Of a stretch of 5,686 nt of DNA, positions 5,658 to 5,686 are shown piece by piece. Made by a program: the position numbers and the translations under genes. The stretch is from an uncultured Desulfovibrio sp. (GTDB lineage: Bacteria; Desulfobacterota; Desulfovibrionia; Desulfovibrionales; Desulfovibrionaceae): the NCBI GenBank assembly GCA_947177645.1, contig CAMWVJ010000093.1, positions 1-5,686 of the forward strand, read 5' to 3'. Positions within the stretch are counted from its first letter, which is position 1, and every line of letters starts with the position of its first letter. Below the pieces are notes generated by a model. It did no database searches. It was not told the DNA's origin and saw only the letters and a list, made by a program, of their open reading frames with translations.

Positions 5658-5686
5658 ATGGCAACACTTACTTGGGAAGAAATGCA
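5658..5686 (+). CDS. Start of an unidentified gene, 3'-truncated by the window edge
   Basis: Only nine complete codons are present, reading MATLTWEEM, so no family can be assigned. The start is supported by an AAGG ribosome-binding site 7 nt upstream and a sigma70-like promoter at 5557-5585. The codons are less GC-rich than those of the other genes (GCA, ACA, CTT, ACT). The N-terminus is not a signal peptide, which points to a cytosolic protein. It is divergent from the ZIP gene, with which it shares about 210 bp of control region. Confidence 0.6.

Overview
The window is very GC-rich (third codon positions are almost all G or C) and carries five recognisable protein genes plus the first codons of a sixth. 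No rRNA, tRNA, CRISPR array or insertion sequence was seen. A large outer-membrane autotransporter of the type with a glycine/alanine-rich, cysteine-free passenger, an exported MsrA-MsrB fusion and a GufA-type ZIP transporter together suggest a Gram-negative anaerobe, most plausibly a Desulfovibrionaceae member. That assignment is inference from protein style and composition, not from a marker gene.

Layout. Positions 1-2221 (+): the 3' part of an autotransporter gene whose start lies outside the window; it contains much of the passenger and the whole C-terminal beta-barrel, ending in the typical terminal phenylalanine. Positions 2278-2742 (+): a small single-domain cupin with its own Shine-Dalgarno. 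Around 2820-3587 (+): a cytoplasmic alpha/beta serine hydrolase resembling cinnamoyl/feruloyl-type esterases; its start is unresolved because the only well-placed ATG upstream of the conserved N-terminus is in another frame. Positions 3603-4631 (+): an exported MsrA-MsrB methionine sulfoxide reductase. Positions 4644-5447 (-): a ZIP metal transporter, tail-to-tail with msrAB and only 12 bp away. Positions 5448-5657: a divergent control region. Positions 5658-5686 (+): the first ten codons of an unidentified gene.

How they may work together. The cupin, hydrolase and msrAB genes run in the same direction with short gaps and could be co-transcribed, although two GC-rich hairpins (2225-2248 and 2753-2793) sit between genes and may modulate read-through. 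MsrAB would repair oxidised methionines in envelope proteins, which could include the neighbouring autotransporter, but no functional link is proven. The ZIP gene and the gene at 5658 share a roughly 210-bp AT-richer intergenic region holding a good sigma70-like promoter for the rightward gene and several inverted repeats.

The content is mostly ordinary chromosomal genes. The points most worth checking are the reading-frame conflict at the hydrolase start, the strong hairpin just upstream of it, the MsrB half lacking its usual resolving cysteine, and the dyads in the divergent control region. I did not find convincing evidence of a new multi-gene system.
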